From positions 1-8,005 of the forward strand of contig DROK01000142.1 of assembly GCA_011321895.1 (NCBI GenBank): 8,005 nucleotides of DNA, written 5' to 3'. Of this stretch, positions 6,943-8,005 are shown piece by piece. Within the stretch, counting starts at the first letter, position 1. Each line of letters starts with the position of its first letter. The notes under the pieces were generated by a model, which was not told the origin of the DNA, did no database searches, and saw only the letters and a program-made list of their open reading frames with translations. The DNA comes from Thermodesulfatator atlanticus (GTDB taxonomy: Bacteria; Desulfobacterota; Thermodesulfobacteria; Thermodesulfobacteriales; Thermodesulfatatoraceae). The position numbers and the translations under genes were made by a program.

Positions 6943-8005
6943 AGAGGACTTTTTTGACCGTGGCGTAAAGCTCAGGGATGGAAAAGGGCTTCTTTAAGAA
7001 GGCGTCGAAACCGAAGGGCTTCTTTTCTTCGGTGGGATAACCGCTCATCAGGATGGTCTTGAGGTCAGGTTTTAGTTGTTTGAGGGCCGGCAGGAGTTCT
7101 TTACCCCCCAGCCCTCCGGGCACGGTGAGGTCCAGGATGGCCAGATCAAAGGGATCCCCCCGCTGGTTGGCCTCCTGCAATTTGGCCAGGGCCTCGTGCC
7201 CCTCAGCCGCCACTTCTACTTTAAAACCCGCCATCTCCAGGGCTTCCTTTAAGGTCTCCCGCACACTTTCCTCGTCGTCAAAGACCAGGACGTGCCCGTG
7301 ACCTTTAAAAATTTCCTGTTGTTTAAGCCTCGGGGAGGCCACCCTTTCTTTATCACTGGCCGGGAGATAGATCCGAAAAAGGGCCCCTTTCCCCTCCTCG
7401 GATTCCACTTCGATATAGCCCCCGTGTTTCTTTACGATGGAATAACAGATGGCCAACCCCAGGCCGCTTCCGTCTTTTTTGGTGGTGAAATAGGGATCAA
7501 AGATCTTGTTGAGGTATTTGGCCGGGATCCCGCTTCCCTCGTCTTTAAAGACCAGCTCCACGTATTTTCCCGGAGGCAAAGGGCCCCGGGCTTCTTTGAG
7601 GATCAGATTGCGGGCCTTAACCCACAAATTCCCTCCCTGAGGCATGGCCTGTTTGGCGTTGATAACCAGGTTACTGATGACCTGGCCAAATTGGACGGTA
7701 TCAATGTCTACCAGGAAGAGGTCATCGTCTACCTCCAGGTGCCAATCTATCTGAGAACCCCTGAGACAGAAGGAAATGGTCTCCCGCAAGAGCTCCTCCA
7801 AGGGGGCGGTTTTCTTGATAGGGGAACCACCCTTGGCGAAGGTGAGAAGCTGTTTGGTCAGCCCCTGGGCCTTGAGGCAGGCCTTTTCTGCCTGGCGCAG
7901 GAGTTTTTCTTCTTTAGGGGAAAGCCTGGCCTTGAGACGCAGGAGGGTGAGGTTTCCCAAAATGGCCGTCAAAAAGTTGTTAAAATCGTGGGCGATTCCG
8001 CCCGC
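6935..8005 (-). CDS. Hybrid sensor histidine kinase with C-terminal receiver domain, 5' end cut by window edge
   Basis: The reading frame is open to base 8005, so only the C-terminal 356 residues are seen and the sensory part is missing. The fragment begins AGGIAHDFNNFLTAILGN, the H-box of a HisKA dimerisation domain, with the phosphorylatable histidine at 7988-7990. The ATPase domain (about 100-218 of the fragment) shows an N-box (NLVINAKQAM, Asn116), DEGSGIP (155-161), IFDPYFTTK (168-176) and GSGLGLAI (179-186). A receiver domain (about 236-355) has the acidic pair D243/D244, phospho-acceptor D292 (7130-7132, in LAILDLTVPGG), S321 and K339 (FLKKPF), so all key residues of both modules are intact. 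A TTG at 7970-7972 lies inside the H-box and is not the start. No DNA-binding output domain follows, so a phosphorelay to a separate protein or autoregulation is likely. The signal is unknown. It overlaps the NagZ-like gene by 8 bases. Confidence 0.93.
   Translation of the reverse strand, partial: AGGIAHDFNNFLTAILGNLTLLRLKARLSPKEEKLLRQAEKACLKAQGLTKQLLTFAKGGSPIKKTAPLEELLRETISFCLRGSQIDWHLEVDDDLFLVDIDTVQFGQVISNLVINAKQAMPQGGNLWVKARNLILKEARGPLPPGKYVELVFKDEGSGIPAKYLNKIFDPYFTTKKDGSGLGLAICYSIVKKHGGYIEVESEEGKGALFRIYLPASDKERVASPRLKQQEIFKGHGHVLVFDDEESVRETLKEALEMAGFKVEVAAEGHEALAKLQEANQRGDPFDLAILDLTVPGGLGGKELLPALKQLKPDLKTILMSGYPTEEKKPFGFDAFLKKPFSIPELYATVKKVLYG

Noticed and set aside
7970..7972. TTG as the start codon of the histidine kinase
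   Set aside because: It falls within the conserved H-box after the phospho-accepting histidine; the frame continues open to the right edge, so the gene is truncated rather than starting here.

Overview
The window carries five protein-coding genes, all on the minus strand and tightly packed. The order of transcription runs from right to left: a 5'-truncated hybrid histidine kinase, a NagZ-like glycoside hydrolase, a PpiD/SurA-type membrane-anchored peptidyl-prolyl isomerase, carB (carbamoyl-phosphate synthase large subunit) and motA (flagellar stator protein, 3'-truncated by the left edge). There are no RNA genes, mobile elements or CRISPR arrays that I can see. No intergenic gap exceeds about 55 bases.

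The proteins look bacterial and Gram-negative: a PpiD-like periplasmic chaperone, NagZ-type peptidoglycan recycling and a flagellar stator. They are rich in Lys/Glu/Arg/Leu with compact intergenic spacing. This would suit a thermophilic member of the Desulfobacterota/Thermodesulfobacteria group, but that placement is an impression from protein style and gene packing, not a demonstrated assignment. GC content is about 52-57% in the stretches I counted, apart from one AT-rich stretch inside ppiD.

Right part (5995-8005): the kinase (His-phosphotransfer, ATPase and C-terminal receiver domains) overlaps the start of the NagZ-like gene by 8 bases, so these two are probably translationally coupled. 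Middle (4061-5944): the PpiD-like gene follows after 50 bases with a good Shine-Dalgarno. carB (789-4052) follows only 8 bases after the PpiD-like gene ends. Left part (1-788): motA starts 53 bases after carB, and this gap contains a perfect 11-bp inverted repeat whose distal arm holds the only plausible ribosome binding site of motA.

The genes read as one directional run, possibly one operon, with a loose envelope theme (cell-wall recycling, envelope folding, stator) mixed with pyrimidine/arginine precursor synthesis. I find no convincing new defence, mobile or other novel system. The items most worth checking are the motA leader hairpin and the AT-rich, internally repetitive segment of ppiD.
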